From assembly GCF_000223215.1 (NCBI RefSeq), contig NC_017243.1:2852001-2916000 (forward strand): a stretch of 64,000 bases of DNA, given 5' to 3'. Both the position numbers and the translations under genes were made by a program. Below are positions 55,249-64,000 of the stretch, piece by piece. The notes beneath the pieces are model-generated. The model did not search any database, was not told the DNA's origin, and saw nothing but the letters and a program-made list of their open reading frames with translations. Within the stretch, counting starts at the first letter, position 1, and each line of letters starts with the position of its first letter. Source of the DNA: Brachyspira intermedia PWS/A. Lineage in GTDB: Bacteria > Spirochaetota > Brachyspiria > Brachyspirales > Brachyspiraceae.

Positions 55249-55532
55249 GCTTTTAAATTTAATTTTACTTAATAAACATTTATACTTAAAACAATATTTA
55301 TTGCCTTTTCAGATTTTACTAAGTCCACTAAAAATTGCTATTTTTATTATGTGATTTTATTCATTACAGAATTATATTTTTAGCATTTATATAATATTTA
55401 AAAATTAACATAATAAAATAAATAATACTAAACATTAACTTTAATCATACGATAAGTTTTAACTGCATTTTGTGAATAAATTCATTGCAATTTTTTTACT
55501 ATATTTTATAATTCGATTAGAGGTATAACTCA
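55249..55532. other. AT-rich spacer upstream of the 55533 gene
   Basis: No gene, repeat or convincing promoter identified. Confidence 0.5.
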
Positions 55533-55817
55533 ATGCTTGAAAAAGTAAAAGATTTTTACAGAACAAAAAAGATTTTATTTTTCATAATTTTATTTGTTTG
55601 GTTATTATTAGTAGTAGTCTCTGGAGTATTAATAGGCTCTTGTTCAAGACCTAAAGTGATACCATTAACACCTGAAGAGGAAAATTCAAAAGCTATTAAT
55701 ATTCTCAAAGAAGACGAAGAAAAAATTTTAAAAGGCGAAATGCTATCTACAAAAGAAAATCTAAGTTTTGAAGATTTAGAACACTCAAGAAACTTTGTAG
55801 AAAGCCGAAAAAAATAA
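55533..55817 (+). CDS. Small single-pass membrane protein
   Basis: 94 residues. One transmembrane segment at about 14-36 (ILFFIILFVWLLLVVVSGVLI) preceded by a basic MLEKVKDFYRTKK, then a Cys (SCSRPK) and a Glu/Lys/Asp-rich helical tail. The hydrophobic stretch before Cys could be read as a lipobox (LIGSC), so a lipoprotein form is possible, though the N-terminal part is long for a signal peptide. Shine-Dalgarno agagg nine bases before the ATG. It precedes a TPR protein by 22 bases. No family recognised. Confidence 0.6.
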   Translation: MLEKVKDFYRTKKILFFIILFVWLLLVVVSGVLIGSCSRPKVIPLTPEEENSKAINILKEDEEKILKGEMLSTKENLSFEDLEHSRNFVESRKK

Positions 55818-55839
55818 TACTAACTTTTAGGAGAGAATT

Positions 55840-57138
55840 ATGCGTGTTTTTTTATGTTCTTCTGTTATGGCAATGTTCATTATAATTAATGCTGCATTCG
55901 CTCAAGAAACAATCACTGTACAACCGGATGATAAAGTAGTAACTAATACTTCTTCTGCCCGTGTAAAAAGCGGTCCTATAGAAGATGATTTGATTAAATC
56001 TGTAGATTTAGCTGAAAATACTCTTTTCTCAATAAAATTAAATGCTACTAATTTTGACAGATATATTCGTATAACAAGCTATTCTACTAACCTTGACTTT
56101 GTAAGATTTACAAGAGATAAAACTAATGCTTTCCTTACTTTCAGAACATTAACAGCTGGTATAGGAAAACTTGATTTCCAAGTTGATAATGAAGAAAGCA
56201 TAATAAGAAAATATTTCTATACTATAACTGTAACTAATAGTCAAGGCATAGCTTCTATGGAAACTAATGCTATATTAGATCCTGATAATGAAACTAACAA
56301 TATGTCTACTAATGAAATGATGACTAATGATGTTATGACTAACGATATGATGGATACTAATAACACAGCTACTAATATGGTTAATACAAATGAAGTAGTT
56401 CCTAATGATGCAAATCAAACTAATCAAACAGCATCTACTAATAATGCTCAAACTTCAATAATAAAAAAGCCAGCTGATAAACCTGCTAAAGTAACTGAAA
56501 CTAATCCTGAAATCATAGCATTATTTAATTCAGCAGAAGAATTAAAAAATATTAAAGATTATGACAATGCAGTTAATGCTTACAGCAATATTATAAGTTC
56601 ATATCCAAATTCTAAATATTCTGTATACAGCCATTTTAGAATAGGAGATATTTATAATCAAAAGAAAGATTATAACAATGCTTTTGATATGTATAATGAA
56701 GCTTCAAAATTAAAAAATGCTGGTAATAATGAAAAAGCAGCAGCTATATATTCTATGGGCGTTATGAAAAAATCTGAAAATAAACATGATGAAGCTATCG
56801 TGTATTTCAATGATATAATGAACAATTATTCTCAAACTCCTTTATATGGAAATGCTGTTTATGAAATAGCTGATAGTTTAAAACAACTTGGAAGAATATC
56901 TGATGGTGCTGATATGTTAGAAAAATCTTTAGAAAAAAATGTAAAGTTTTCTAAACGCGGTGATTCTATACTTCTTTTAGCTGAAATATATGAAAAAGGT
57001 GATAACAATATAAGAAATTTTGAAAAAGCTTATAAAACTTATAATTTATATTTAGCTGAATATCCTACTTCTTCTAAAGCTAAATATGCTAATGACAGAA
57101 AAAACTTCTTATCTCGTAATGCAGTTCATTTACAATAA
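55840..57138 (+). CDS. Exported TPR-repeat protein
   Basis: 432 residues. Signal peptide MRVFLCSSVMAMFIIINAAFA. A strand-rich N-terminal domain follows (about 25-145), then a low-complexity Asn/Thr/Met stretch (about 150-205), and TPR repeats to the end (about 215-430), each with A-x-YxxA helices such as IKDYDNAVNAYSNII and NKHDEAIVYFNDIM. The end resembles the outer-membrane assembly (BamD/YbgF) type of TPR. It should be periplasmic and scaffold other proteins. aggagag stands close to the ATG. A perfect terminator ends the transcript. Confidence 0.75.
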   Translation: MRVFLCSSVMAMFIIINAAFAQETITVQPDDKVVTNTSSARVKSGPIEDDLIKSVDLAENTLFSIKLNATNFDRYIRITSYSTNLDFVRFTRDKTNAFLTFRTLTAGIGKLDFQVDNEESIIRKYFYTITVTNSQGIASMETNAILDPDNETNNMSTNEMMTNDVMTNDMMDTNNTATNMVNTNEVVPNDANQTNQTASTNNAQTSIIKKPADKPAKVTETNPEIIALFNSAEELKNIKDYDNAVNAYSNIISSYPNSKYSVYSHFRIGDIYNQKKDYNNAFDMYNEASKLKNAGNNEKAAAIYSMGVMKKSENKHDEAIVYFNDIMNNYSQTPLYGNAVYEIADSLKQLGRISDGADMLEKSLEKNVKFSKRGDSILLLAEIYEKGDNNIRNFEKAYKTYNLYLAEYPTSSKAKYANDRKNFLSRNAVHLQ

Positions 57139-57160
57139 AATAATCAATTAAGAAATTAAT

Positions 57161-57198
57161 ACCCTTTTAGAAATACAATTTTTCTAAAAGGGTTTTTT
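57161..57198 (+). terminator. Strong intrinsic terminator after the TPR gene
   Basis: Perfect 13-bp hairpin acccttttagaaa / tttctaaaagggt followed by a T run. Confidence 0.9.
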
Positions 57199-57306
57199 CA
57201 TGAAAAAAATCAATATATTCAATACATATTCCAATAAAATAAATTCTAATACCATTTTTATTTTTATCGATAATTTAAACGATACATAATACTCTGGAGT
57301 AAACAA

Positions 57307-59283
57307 GTGCCAAGATACGAGCAGCTTAAATCTAAATCTAAAAGTATTTCATATACAAGACAAATTAGAAATGAAAGCAAAGAAATAAATTTAAAGAAAC
57401 CTATAATAATTTCAGCAACTTTTATCATTGCTGCAGCTTTGATATTTACAGTTGTGAAAAAATATTCTCCTATGGTAGATATAGCAATAAAAGATTTCTT
57501 TTCTATAAATCATAGAGAGGCTTTAGTTTTGGAAAGCGATGGAATAACAGAAGATCAAAATAAAATGAGTTTCTTAAATAATATACCGTTATTCAACTTC
57601 TTTATAAAAACTGATACAAATGAAACTCTATCTGTAATGGCCTATGAAACAAATTCTAAAATAGAAACATCTTTAGATATGATGTCAGAAAACATTACAA
57701 ATTCAAGTATAATAACAAAGGAATCCCTACTTCCTTTCTTTAATAATAGCGGAGTAAGTAATTCTATACTTTATGACAGCGGATATATAGATTACGGTAA
57801 CAATCATGAATCAGTAATATTATCAAACAATATGAATACATTAAACAGAATACCTGAAAATGATATTATAAATGATAATGAAGAAAATATCATTGTGGCA
57901 GATATTGAAAATACGCCTAATACTGAAGAAGAAAAAACATATAATTATCTTGAGCAAATGATATTGGAAAATAGACAAAACAATAACACTCAGGATATTA
58001 AAACAACAAATACAATCACTAATAAACAAAATAATACTGAAAGTAAAAAAAGTATATTTGATGATATCTTAAAACCAAAAGATAATACTACAAAAAGAGA
58101 AACTACAACTATGAAGCCGGCATCAACTACTACTTTCAGTACAAGACCTCCTGCCAGCTATGTAGAAAATACTACTAAAAAAGATAATGCAAATAATGAT
58201 CTTAATATTGATAAATATTTAAATAATAATGATGATAAAGAAAAAGTAATAAATAACAATCAAGTTAATAATAATACTGTAAATAATGATAGAAATATAA
58301 ACAATAACAGAAAAGACAATTTAAATAATAATAGAAAAGAAAATATAGCAAATAATAATAGAAATTTAAATAACAATGAGGTAAATAACAATAATGTAAC
58401 AGAAAATAGAAAAGATATAATGCAGAAATCTGTTTATACTATTACTAACTCATTTGATAAATCTAATATTGATTATAACAGAGTAATAAATGATATGGTT
58501 AATCCAAATAATAATGTTGTAAGAGAAAACAATAATAATATAGTCAATGATAGCAAGGTAAATAATAGTAAAGTAAATAATAATATTATTAGTAAAGATA
58601 ATAATTCAATAATAAATAAACCTTCAGAAGAAAAAAATAATATAAATGAAAATAAAGAAAACAATATTATAAAAAATAATGAATTAAAAGATAATAATAT
58701 AAAAGAAACTGATAATAATATAATAAAAAATAACTCAATAAAAAATAATAATGCAGAATATAAAAAAGAAATTATTAAAAAAGCTCAAAGTGATATTAAT
58801 AACTACAATATCAAAAAAGCTAATAATAATATAACAAGAGATTTAAAAGAGAGAAAACTTAAAGAAAACAGTAATGAAGGAATATATTTAGTTGAATACA
58901 GTGAATCAACAGGCTCTATAACTTTGATATTTAGAGAGAGAAAATTTAATAATAAATCTTCTGTAGAGGAAGCTATAAAAGAATTATTAGTTGGTGCTAC
59001 TGATGAAGAAAATAATAGAAATATAATAAGCTGCATACCTAAAGATACTGAACTTCTTGATATATTTATTGAGAATAATACAGTATATTTAAACTTCAAT
59101 GAGAATTTTGAATTTAATCCTTTAGGAAATGAAGGAACTATGGTGCAGATTTATCAGTTTGTATATACAGCAACCCAATTTGAAGGTATAGATAATGTTA
59201 TATTCCTTATCAATGGACAATTAAATGAAACTATAGGTGCAGAAGGTGCTATAGAGAATATGCCTTTCAGCAGATTTGAGTAA
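57307..59283 (+). CDS. GerMN-domain protein with Asn-rich low-complexity region
   Basis: 658 residues. Start GTG (57307) with ggag seven bases upstream. A transmembrane segment lies at about 31-50 (PIIISATFIIAAALIFTVV in part) after a Lys/Arg-rich cytosolic N-terminus. The middle (about 230-500) is a low-complexity Asn/Lys/Ile region (NNNRK, NNNVNN). The last ~125 residues are a GerMN domain: IKELLVGATDEENN, IPKDTELLDIFIENNTVYLNFNENF in part, and VYTATQFEGIDNVIFLINGQ. GerMN domains occur in spore germination protein GerM and bacterial secreted proteins; here it should sit in the periplasm. Such Asn tracts are common in AT-rich genomes. Confidence 0.8.
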   Translation: MPRYEQLKSKSKSISYTRQIRNESKEINLKKPIIISATFIIAAALIFTVVKKYSPMVDIAIKDFFSINHREALVLESDGITEDQNKMSFLNNIPLFNFFIKTDTNETLSVMAYETNSKIETSLDMMSENITNSSIITKESLLPFFNNSGVSNSILYDSGYIDYGNNHESVILSNNMNTLNRIPENDIINDNEENIIVADIENTPNTEEEKTYNYLEQMILENRQNNNTQDIKTTNTITNKQNNTESKKSIFDDILKPKDNTTKRETTTMKPASTTTFSTRPPASYVENTTKKDNANNDLNIDKYLNNNDDKEKVINNNQVNNNTVNNDRNINNNRKDNLNNNRKENIANNNRNLNNNEVNNNNVTENRKDIMQKSVYTITNSFDKSNIDYNRVINDMVNPNNNVVRENNNNIVNDSKVNNSKVNNNIISKDNNSIINKPSEEKNNINENKENNIIKNNELKDNNIKETDNNIIKNNSIKNNNAEYKKEIIKKAQSDINNYNIKKANNNITRDLKERKLKENSNEGIYLVEYSESTGSITLIFRERKFNNKSSVEEAIKELLVGATDEENNRNIISCIPKDTELLDIFIENNTVYLNFNENFEFNPLGNEGTMVQIYQFVYTATQFEGIDNVIFLINGQLNETIGAEGAIENMPFSRFE

Positions 59284-59318
59284 ATTTAATTTTTATACAA
59301 ATTTAATAAAGTAATATA

Positions 59319-59346
59319 TTGATTTTATATATATTTATGTTATTAT
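59319..59346 (+). promoter_or_regulatory. Possible sigma-70 promoter of the rhodanese gene
   Basis: TTGATT (59319-59324), 16-base spacer, TATTAT (59341-59346), 40 bases before the ATG at 59387. Confidence 0.4.
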
Positions 59347-59386
59347 ATATACCCATAGTATGTATATATAAAAATAGGTGTTTATA

Positions 59387-59704
59387 ATGTTAAAATCTTT
59401 AAATGTACAAGAGGCTGCTGATTTAATAAAGTCCAATAATGATATAAAGTTATTAGATGTAAGAAGTAAAATGGAAGTTAATATGACAGGGGCAATAGAA
59501 GGAAGCATATTAATAGATTTAAATGATCCTAAAGCTGAAAATTTAGTTAATGGATTAGATAAATCAGAAAAATATCTTTTGTATTGTGCTACAGGTGCAA
59601 GATCTGAAGCATTAGCTCATTATATGGATAGAAACGGATTTAAAGAAATATATTATCTAATCTACGCCGGACATAGTCAATTAGCAATGGCCTTAAAGAA
59701 ATAA
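59387..59704 (+). CDS. Rhodanese-domain protein (single domain)
   Basis: 105 residues, one rhodanese domain. N-terminus LNVQEAADLIKSNNDIKLLDVRSKMEV, active-site loop CATGARSEAL with the catalytic Cys. It should transfer sulfane sulfur to thiophilic acceptors such as cyanide or a metabolic thiol. The start is ATG 59387 with agg upstream; the GTG at 59378 is also possible. A lone gene between two terminator-like hairpins. Confidence 0.85.
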   Translation: MLKSLNVQEAADLIKSNNDIKLLDVRSKMEVNMTGAIEGSILIDLNDPKAENLVNGLDKSEKYLLYCATGARSEALAHYMDRNGFKEIYYLIYAGHSQLAMALKK

Positions 59705-59739
59705 TTAATAAATTATGATTAATTAATAAAATAATAAAG

Positions 59740-59774
59740 AAAGTTAGTATTCAAAAACGCGAATACTAACTTTT
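59740..59774. terminator. Bidirectional terminator between the rhodanese and OppA genes
   Basis: Perfect 12-bp hairpin aagttagtattc / gaatactaactt with AT-rich tails (aaataataaag before; ttattatt after) on both sides, between convergent genes. Confidence 0.7.
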
Positions 59775-59827
59775 ATTATTATTATGCTCTATTTAATAAT
59801 CGAAAAAATATATATAAAATATAATTT

Positions 59828-61417
59828 TTATTCTATATATGAGTAAAAAAATCTTCTTATTTCCAAAGTATCAACTAGAACATTTTTCAATTTAGGACTT
59901 TGCATAGAACAAGATGTATAATGATAAATAGGTATAAAAGCCATATCCTCGCCTATAAGTTTATCTTCAGCCTTATGCATATTATCCATTCTTATTTTGT
60001 TGTCAATAGTATTTTTAGCCTCTAATATAAGTCTGTCATATTCAGGATCATTATACCCTACTCTATTTCCGGCACTTGTACTAACAAAAAGATCAGCAAA
60101 AGTCATAGGATCAAGATAATCTCCTATCCAATCAGCTCTGCATACAACATAATTTCTTGTCTGTCTGTTCTTTTGAAATACTGACCATTCCTCCTGAGTA
60201 ATAGTCATATCTATATTAAGATTTTCTTTCCACATCTGCTGCACTGCTTCTGCTATAGTAATTCCTACACCTGGATTAGTTTTAAACTCCAATACTGGAA
60301 AATTTGCACCATTAGTATAACCTGCTTCTTCTAAAAGTTTTTTGGCTTCTTCAATATTTGCTTTATAATCTTCTTTTTTAACGCTGTAATATCCGCCTCC
60401 ATTTTCTCTAAAATCACCTTTTATATCTTTTAATCCATAAGGTATGAAAGCAGCTGCAGGTATTTCTCCGCCTTTTGTAATATTTTCTACTATATAGTTT
60501 CTATCTATAGCAAGAGCCAAAGCCCTTCTTACTCTTTTATCTTTCAAAACTTCATTTGTATTATTCAAAGCATAATAAGCTGTTCCTAGAGAAGGTGTTG
60601 TAACTAAATAGCCTTCCTTCCTTAGTAAATCTATATCTGCAGTAGGAACTTTATAGGAATACAATATAGAACCTTCTTTCAAAGCTGCATAAGCTGTAGA
60701 TACATCAGAAAACATAACGAAATCTATTCTCTTAGCTATCATCATATCTTTATTCCAATAATTAGTATTTAATTCCAAAGATATTATCTGATCAGGCTTT
60801 CTATCTATCATTCTGTATGGGCCATTACCTATATATGTTTTAGGAGAAAAAGTCCAATTATCGCTTATGAATTCTTTTCTTAAAGGTGAAAATATAGGAA
60901 TAGCAGCTAATTCCAAAAAGTAAGCAGTAGGACTTTCAAAATATACTTTTAAAGTTCTATCATCTAATGCTTCAACTCCAAGTTTTTCTGTTGCTAGTTC
61001 TCCTTTAAGAATTTTATCAGCATTTTTTATAGGAGTTATTAAAAAGCTGTAGGCTGATGCTGTATTAGGATCTGCCAATCTTCTAAAAGAATATACAAAT
61101 TCATCAGCAACTACATTCTTACCATCAGACCATTTAGCATTATCTCTTAAATGAAATGTAATGCTAAGTCCGTCTTCAGATATATCCCATCTTTCAGCGA
61201 CTCCGCCTATTATATTACCGTTTTCATCTTTTGAGGTAAGACCTTCAAATACATGAACTGCATAAATCATACTATCTATTGCCGATAAAAATGAAGGATC
61301 TATACTTTGAGGTTCTGCCCCAATAGTTACCCTTATAGTTTCAACATAGCTTTTGTCATTACCGCATGATAGCAAAAATAAAAAAACTGTTATTAATAAA
61401 AAAATTATCTTTCTCAT
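59828..61417 (-). CDS. Oligopeptide ABC transporter substrate-binding lipoprotein (OppA-like)
   Basis: 529 residues, family 5 extracellular solute-binding protein. Signal peptide MRKIIFLLITVFLFLL with lipobox LLS-C. Signatures: IGAEPQSIDPSFLSA and GGVAERWDISEDGLSITFHLR in part, PTYIGNGPYRM (SPKTYIGNGPYRM) and RVRRALALAIDRNYIVENITKGG in part. It binds peptides in the periplasm for an Opp/Dpp ABC importer; no permease gene is nearby. It is the third of three tandem paralogues on this strand. Confidence 0.9.
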   Translation of the reverse strand: MRKIIFLLITVFLFLLSCGNDKSYVETIRVTIGAEPQSIDPSFLSAIDSMIYAVHVFEGLTSKDENGNIIGGVAERWDISEDGLSITFHLRDNAKWSDGKNVVADEFVYSFRRLADPNTASAYSFLITPIKNADKILKGELATEKLGVEALDDRTLKVYFESPTAYFLELAAIPIFSPLRKEFISDNWTFSPKTYIGNGPYRMIDRKPDQIISLELNTNYWNKDMMIAKRIDFVMFSDVSTAYAALKEGSILYSYKVPTADIDLLRKEGYLVTTPSLGTAYYALNNTNEVLKDKRVRRALALAIDRNYIVENITKGGEIPAAAFIPYGLKDIKGDFRENGGGYYSVKKEDYKANIEEAKKLLEEAGYTNGANFPVLEFKTNPGVGITIAEAVQQMWKENLNIDMTITQEEWSVFQKNRQTRNYVVCRADWIGDYLDPMTFADLFVSTSAGNRVGYNDPEYDRLILEAKNTIDNKIRMDNMHKAEDKLIGEDMAFIPIYHYTSCSMQSPKLKNVLVDTLEIRRFFYSYIE

Positions 61418-61457
61418 AGAAATTACCCAACATCCAAAACATTATGTTAACACAATA

Positions 61458-61485
61458 TTTATACTCTAATATTAATATTTGTCAA
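61458..61485 (-). promoter_or_regulatory. Sigma-70 promoter of the 59828-61417 OppA-like gene
   Basis: On the minus strand perfect TTGACA (61480-61485), 16-base spacer and TATAAA (61458-61463), about 40 bases before the start codon. Confidence 0.6.
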
Positions 61486-61543
61486 CAAATAAATTGTAAA
61501 AACTAAAAATTAAATTATGAATAATAAAAAAATTTCAATCAAT

Positions 61544-61575
61544 AAAAAAGAGGCTTATAATAAAGCCCCTTTTAA
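61544..61575 (-). terminator. Intrinsic terminator between the two complete OppA-like genes
   Basis: Minus strand: aaaaggggctt / aagcctctttt stem with a T run, 31-62 bases after the stop of the 61606-63204 gene. Confidence 0.75.
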
Positions 61576-61605
61576 AATCAATAATATTTATAATTATTAA
61601 ATTAA

Positions 61606-63204
61606 TTATTCTATATAACAGTAATTAAATTTATGTTTTCCTAAAGCATTGTACACAACATTTTTTAATTTAGGACTAACCATCAAAGTATATGATCTAT
61701 GATAAAGAGGAATAAAAGGCATATCATCAATCAATAATTTTTCTGCATCCATCATATACTTCATTCTAACAGCCGGATCAGCAGTTTTTCTTGCATTGTT
61801 AACTAAAGTATTGTAAGCAGTGTTATCATATAAACCATAGTTGAATGTATTGCCCTTAACCATAATCTCAAGCATAGTCATAGGATCTCTATAATCTGCA
61901 TTCCAAGCCATAGAACCTATATCAAAGTTTCTTTCTAATAAATATTGAAGAACTAAAGGATATTCATCATTCTTTAATGTTACATCTATATTTAAATTAG
62001 ATTTCCACATCTGCTGTATAGCTTCTGCAACTATTATATGAAGTCCAGGAGAAACTCTTATTTCTAATACAGGGAAACCATCTCCATTAGGATATCCAGC
62101 TTCAGCCATTAAAGCCTTAGCTTTTTCAACATTTGCTGTATAATTATCAGTATCTATAAGTATTCCTGCTTCTTCTCTATAAGGACCATTAATACCGTCC
62201 ATAGAAGGAGGAACAAAACCTTGAGCTGCTGCCTGTCCGCCCATAGTTACATTTGATACTAAATAATTTCTATCAATAGCTAAAGATAAAGCCTGTCTTA
62301 CTCTTTTATCTTTCAAAGCATTGTTTGTAATGTTAAGAGATAAATAGAAAGTACCTACTCCGTCTTTAAGAGCAATATAATTTTCTGCTTTTAATTTTTC
62401 TATTTCACTAGAAGGCGGTTCTAATGCTGAAAAATGTATAGTGCCTCCTCTAATTCCAGCAATAGCTGTATTAGGATCAGCCATAGAAATGAATTTTAAT
62501 TTCTTAGCAACTGTTTCATCATTATAATAATTAGTTCTAGCTTCAAAAGTGATGTACTCATCCATTACTCTTTCAGTCATTTGATAAGGACCATTACATA
62601 TATAAGTTTCAGGTGATAAAGTCCAATCATCGCCATACTGTTCTATAATATCCTTTCTTACAGGTGCAAAAACTGAAACTGTAGTCATAAACTCCAAGAA
62701 ATAAGCAGCAGGATCAACAAGCTCAACTTGGAAAGTATGATCATCTATAGCTTTTACACCAAGTTCATTATAATCCATATTACCGGCATTAATCTCTTTA
62801 GCATTTTTTATTATTTCTAATAAAGAAGCATACTGTGCAGCAACATCAGGATTAACAACTCTTTTCCAGCTGTATTCAAAATCATATGCTGTTACAGGTT
62901 TACCGTCAGACCATAAAGCATTAGTTCTTATATGAAAAGTATATGTTTTTCCGTCCTCTGATATATCCCAGCTTTCTGCCATACCGCCTGTAAGTTTTCC
63001 GTCTGCTCCTATTTTTGTTAAACTTTCAAATGGATGATACAACATAGCAGAAACAACATTCAAACTATTTAAACTAGGGTCTATAGTTCTAGGTTCTGCC
63101 CCCATATTAATTACTATAGCATCATTATTATTTCCTCCACTGCCGCCGCATGAAAGAACAAATAATGAAGCAGCCATTAAAAATAAAGTCATTATTTTTT
63201 TCAT
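61606..63204 (-). CDS. Oligopeptide ABC transporter substrate-binding lipoprotein (OppA-like)
   Basis: 532 residues, family 5 solute-binding protein. Signal peptide MKKIMTLFLMAASLFVLS with lipobox VLS-C then a Gly/Asn linker. Signatures: MGAEPRTIDPSLNSLNVV, GGMAESWDISEDGKTYTFHIR in part, SPETYICNGPYQM and RVRQALSLAIDRNYLVSNVTMGG in part. Aggag stands before the ATG. It is closely similar along its length to the next upstream gene (63233 on) and less so to the gene at 59828, so the three arose by tandem duplication. The transporter proper is not in the window. Confidence 0.92.
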   Translation of the reverse strand: MKKIMTLFLMAASLFVLSCGGSGGNNNDAIVINMGAEPRTIDPSLNSLNVVSAMLYHPFESLTKIGADGKLTGGMAESWDISEDGKTYTFHIRTNALWSDGKPVTAYDFEYSWKRVVNPDVAAQYASLLEIIKNAKEINAGNMDYNELGVKAIDDHTFQVELVDPAAYFLEFMTTVSVFAPVRKDIIEQYGDDWTLSPETYICNGPYQMTERVMDEYITFEARTNYYNDETVAKKLKFISMADPNTAIAGIRGGTIHFSALEPPSSEIEKLKAENYIALKDGVGTFYLSLNITNNALKDKRVRQALSLAIDRNYLVSNVTMGGQAAAQGFVPPSMDGINGPYREEAGILIDTDNYTANVEKAKALMAEAGYPNGDGFPVLEIRVSPGLHIIVAEAIQQMWKSNLNIDVTLKNDEYPLVLQYLLERNFDIGSMAWNADYRDPMTMLEIMVKGNTFNYGLYDNTAYNTLVNNARKTADPAVRMKYMMDAEKLLIDDMPFIPLYHRSYTLMVSPKLKNVVYNALGKHKFNYCYIE

Positions 63205-63232
63205 ATTTTTTCTCCTAACATTTTATTTTTTA

Positions 63233-64000
63233 TTATTTAATATATGAATAATTGAATTTATGTCTTCCCAAAGGATTTAATACCACACCCTGCAATTTAG
63301 GATTTTTCATAAAAGAATCTGCTCTATAATATAAAGGTATGATAGGCATTTCTTCCATAAGTATATTTTCAGCTTTAGCCATAGCAGCCATTCTTATTTT
63401 ATTATCTTCAGTTTGTTTTGCTGTTAATAGATTATCATCATATTCTTTATTAGCAAATCCTGTATGATTTACTCCGCCGCCGCTTGTCATAACATCAAGC
63501 ATAGTCATAGGGTCATTATAATCTCCAGTCCAACCCATTCTAGCCATTTGATAATCTTTTTCTACCAAAGTTTGAAGTGTTATAGGAAACTCTTCCTGTA
63601 CTAAAGATACATTAACATTTAAATTCTCTTTCCACATCTGCTGCAAAGCCTCTCCAACTAATACATAAATACCCGGAGAAACTTTTAATTCTATTACAGG
63701 ATAATTTGCACCATCAGGATAACCAGCCTCAGCCATTAATGCTTTTGCTTTTTTTACATTATTCTCATAATCATTAACATCTATATATTCTTTATTTTCT
63801 TTTCTAAATGTACTGTTTAATCCTCTTACTTCAGTAGGAACAAAAGCTCCTGCAGGAACTTGTCCGCCTTTAGTAACATTCTTTACCAAATAGTTTCTGT
63901 CTATTGCAAGAGATAAAGCCTGTCTTACTCTTTTATCTGCAAAAGCCTTATTAGTGATATTTAATTCTATATAATAAGTACCTATAGCATTATTTGCCAC
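63233..64000 (-). CDS. Oligopeptide ABC transporter substrate-binding protein (partial, 5' end off the window)
   Basis: C-terminal 255 residues of a third OppA-like protein; the N-terminal half lies beyond base 64000. Segments RVRQALSLAIDRNYLVKNVTKGG in part, GYPDGANYPVIELKVSPGIY in part and LQQMWKENLNVNVSLVQEEF in part follow the paralogue at 61606, with a 28-base gap. The tandem set suggests different peptide preferences served by one importer, which is inference. Confidence 0.9.
   Translation of the reverse strand: MANNAIGTYYIELNITNKAFADKRVRQALSLAIDRNYLVKNVTKGGQVPAGAFVPTEVRGLNSTFRKENKEYIDVNDYENNVKKAKALMAEAGYPDGANYPVIELKVSPGIYVLVGEALQQMWKENLNVNVSLVQEEFPITLQTLVEKDYQMARMGWTGDYNDPMTMLDVMTSGGGVNHTGFANKEYDDNLLTAKQTEDNKIRMAAMAKAENILMEEMPIIPLYYRADSFMKNPKLQGVVLNPLGRHKFNYSYIK

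Overview
The window looks like chromosome of a Brachyspira-type spirochaete. The grounds are a very AT-rich base composition with A/T-ending codons, a periplasmic-type FlaB flagellin, lipid A genes, several spirochaetal-style lipoproteins, DUF285 (BspA-like) and ankyrin surface-type proteins, tandem OppA-like lipoproteins, and short GC-rich intergenic repeats. The genus call is inference from protein content; no 16S rRNA gene is present.

Layout. 1-2750 (minus): the 5' part of hslV and a duplicated-module ankyrin protein. 2960-7617 (plus): an iron alcohol dehydrogenase, then fabZ-lpxA-lpxB and a small GHKL-like protein coupled to lpxB. 7620-9500: a lipoprotein between two copies of an intergenic repeat element. 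9503-30126 (minus): one long block, rpsL-rpsG-fusA-tuf followed by the S10-spc-alpha ribosomal genes, secY, infA, rpoA, rplQ, then rho and an Smr-domain gene. Two genes too short for ordinary ORF calling, rpmJ and rpmD, are placed here. 30659-36260 (plus): hisIE and a seven-gene run of lipoproteins and predicted outer-membrane barrels ending in an OmpA-domain lipoprotein whose start is frameshifted. 36261-37120: a GC-rich repeat cluster. 37121-39385 (minus): a DUF285 repeat protein. 39763-41551 (plus): an AAA ATPase overlapped by a small PD-(D/E)XK-like protein, a candidate defence pair. 41943-47872 (minus): argH, argG (frameshifted start), argF, a FlgN-like protein and an unrecognised protein. 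48065-51850 (plus): tRNA-Val, an M15 peptidase, a Maf-like flagellin glycosylation candidate and an exported protein. 52441-54398 (minus): a LUD-domain protein and flaB with a long structured leader. 55533-59704 (plus): a small membrane protein, a TPR protein, an Asn-rich GerMN protein and a rhodanese. 59828-64000 (minus): three OppA-like lipoproteins, the last cut by the window edge.

The observations most worth checking are: (a) a defined, asymmetric, roughly 330-bp nested inverted-repeat element present in seven copies, mostly at gene 3' ends; (b) the flaB leader, with several stems and a CsrA-like GGA hairpin just upstream of a GGA-containing Shine-Dalgarno; (c) the ATPase plus nuclease-like pair; (d) an EF-Tu whose switch I is longer than usual and lacks the RGITI motif; (e) poly-A tracts directly after the start codons of argG and the OmpA-type lipoprotein that leave both genes out of frame by one base.
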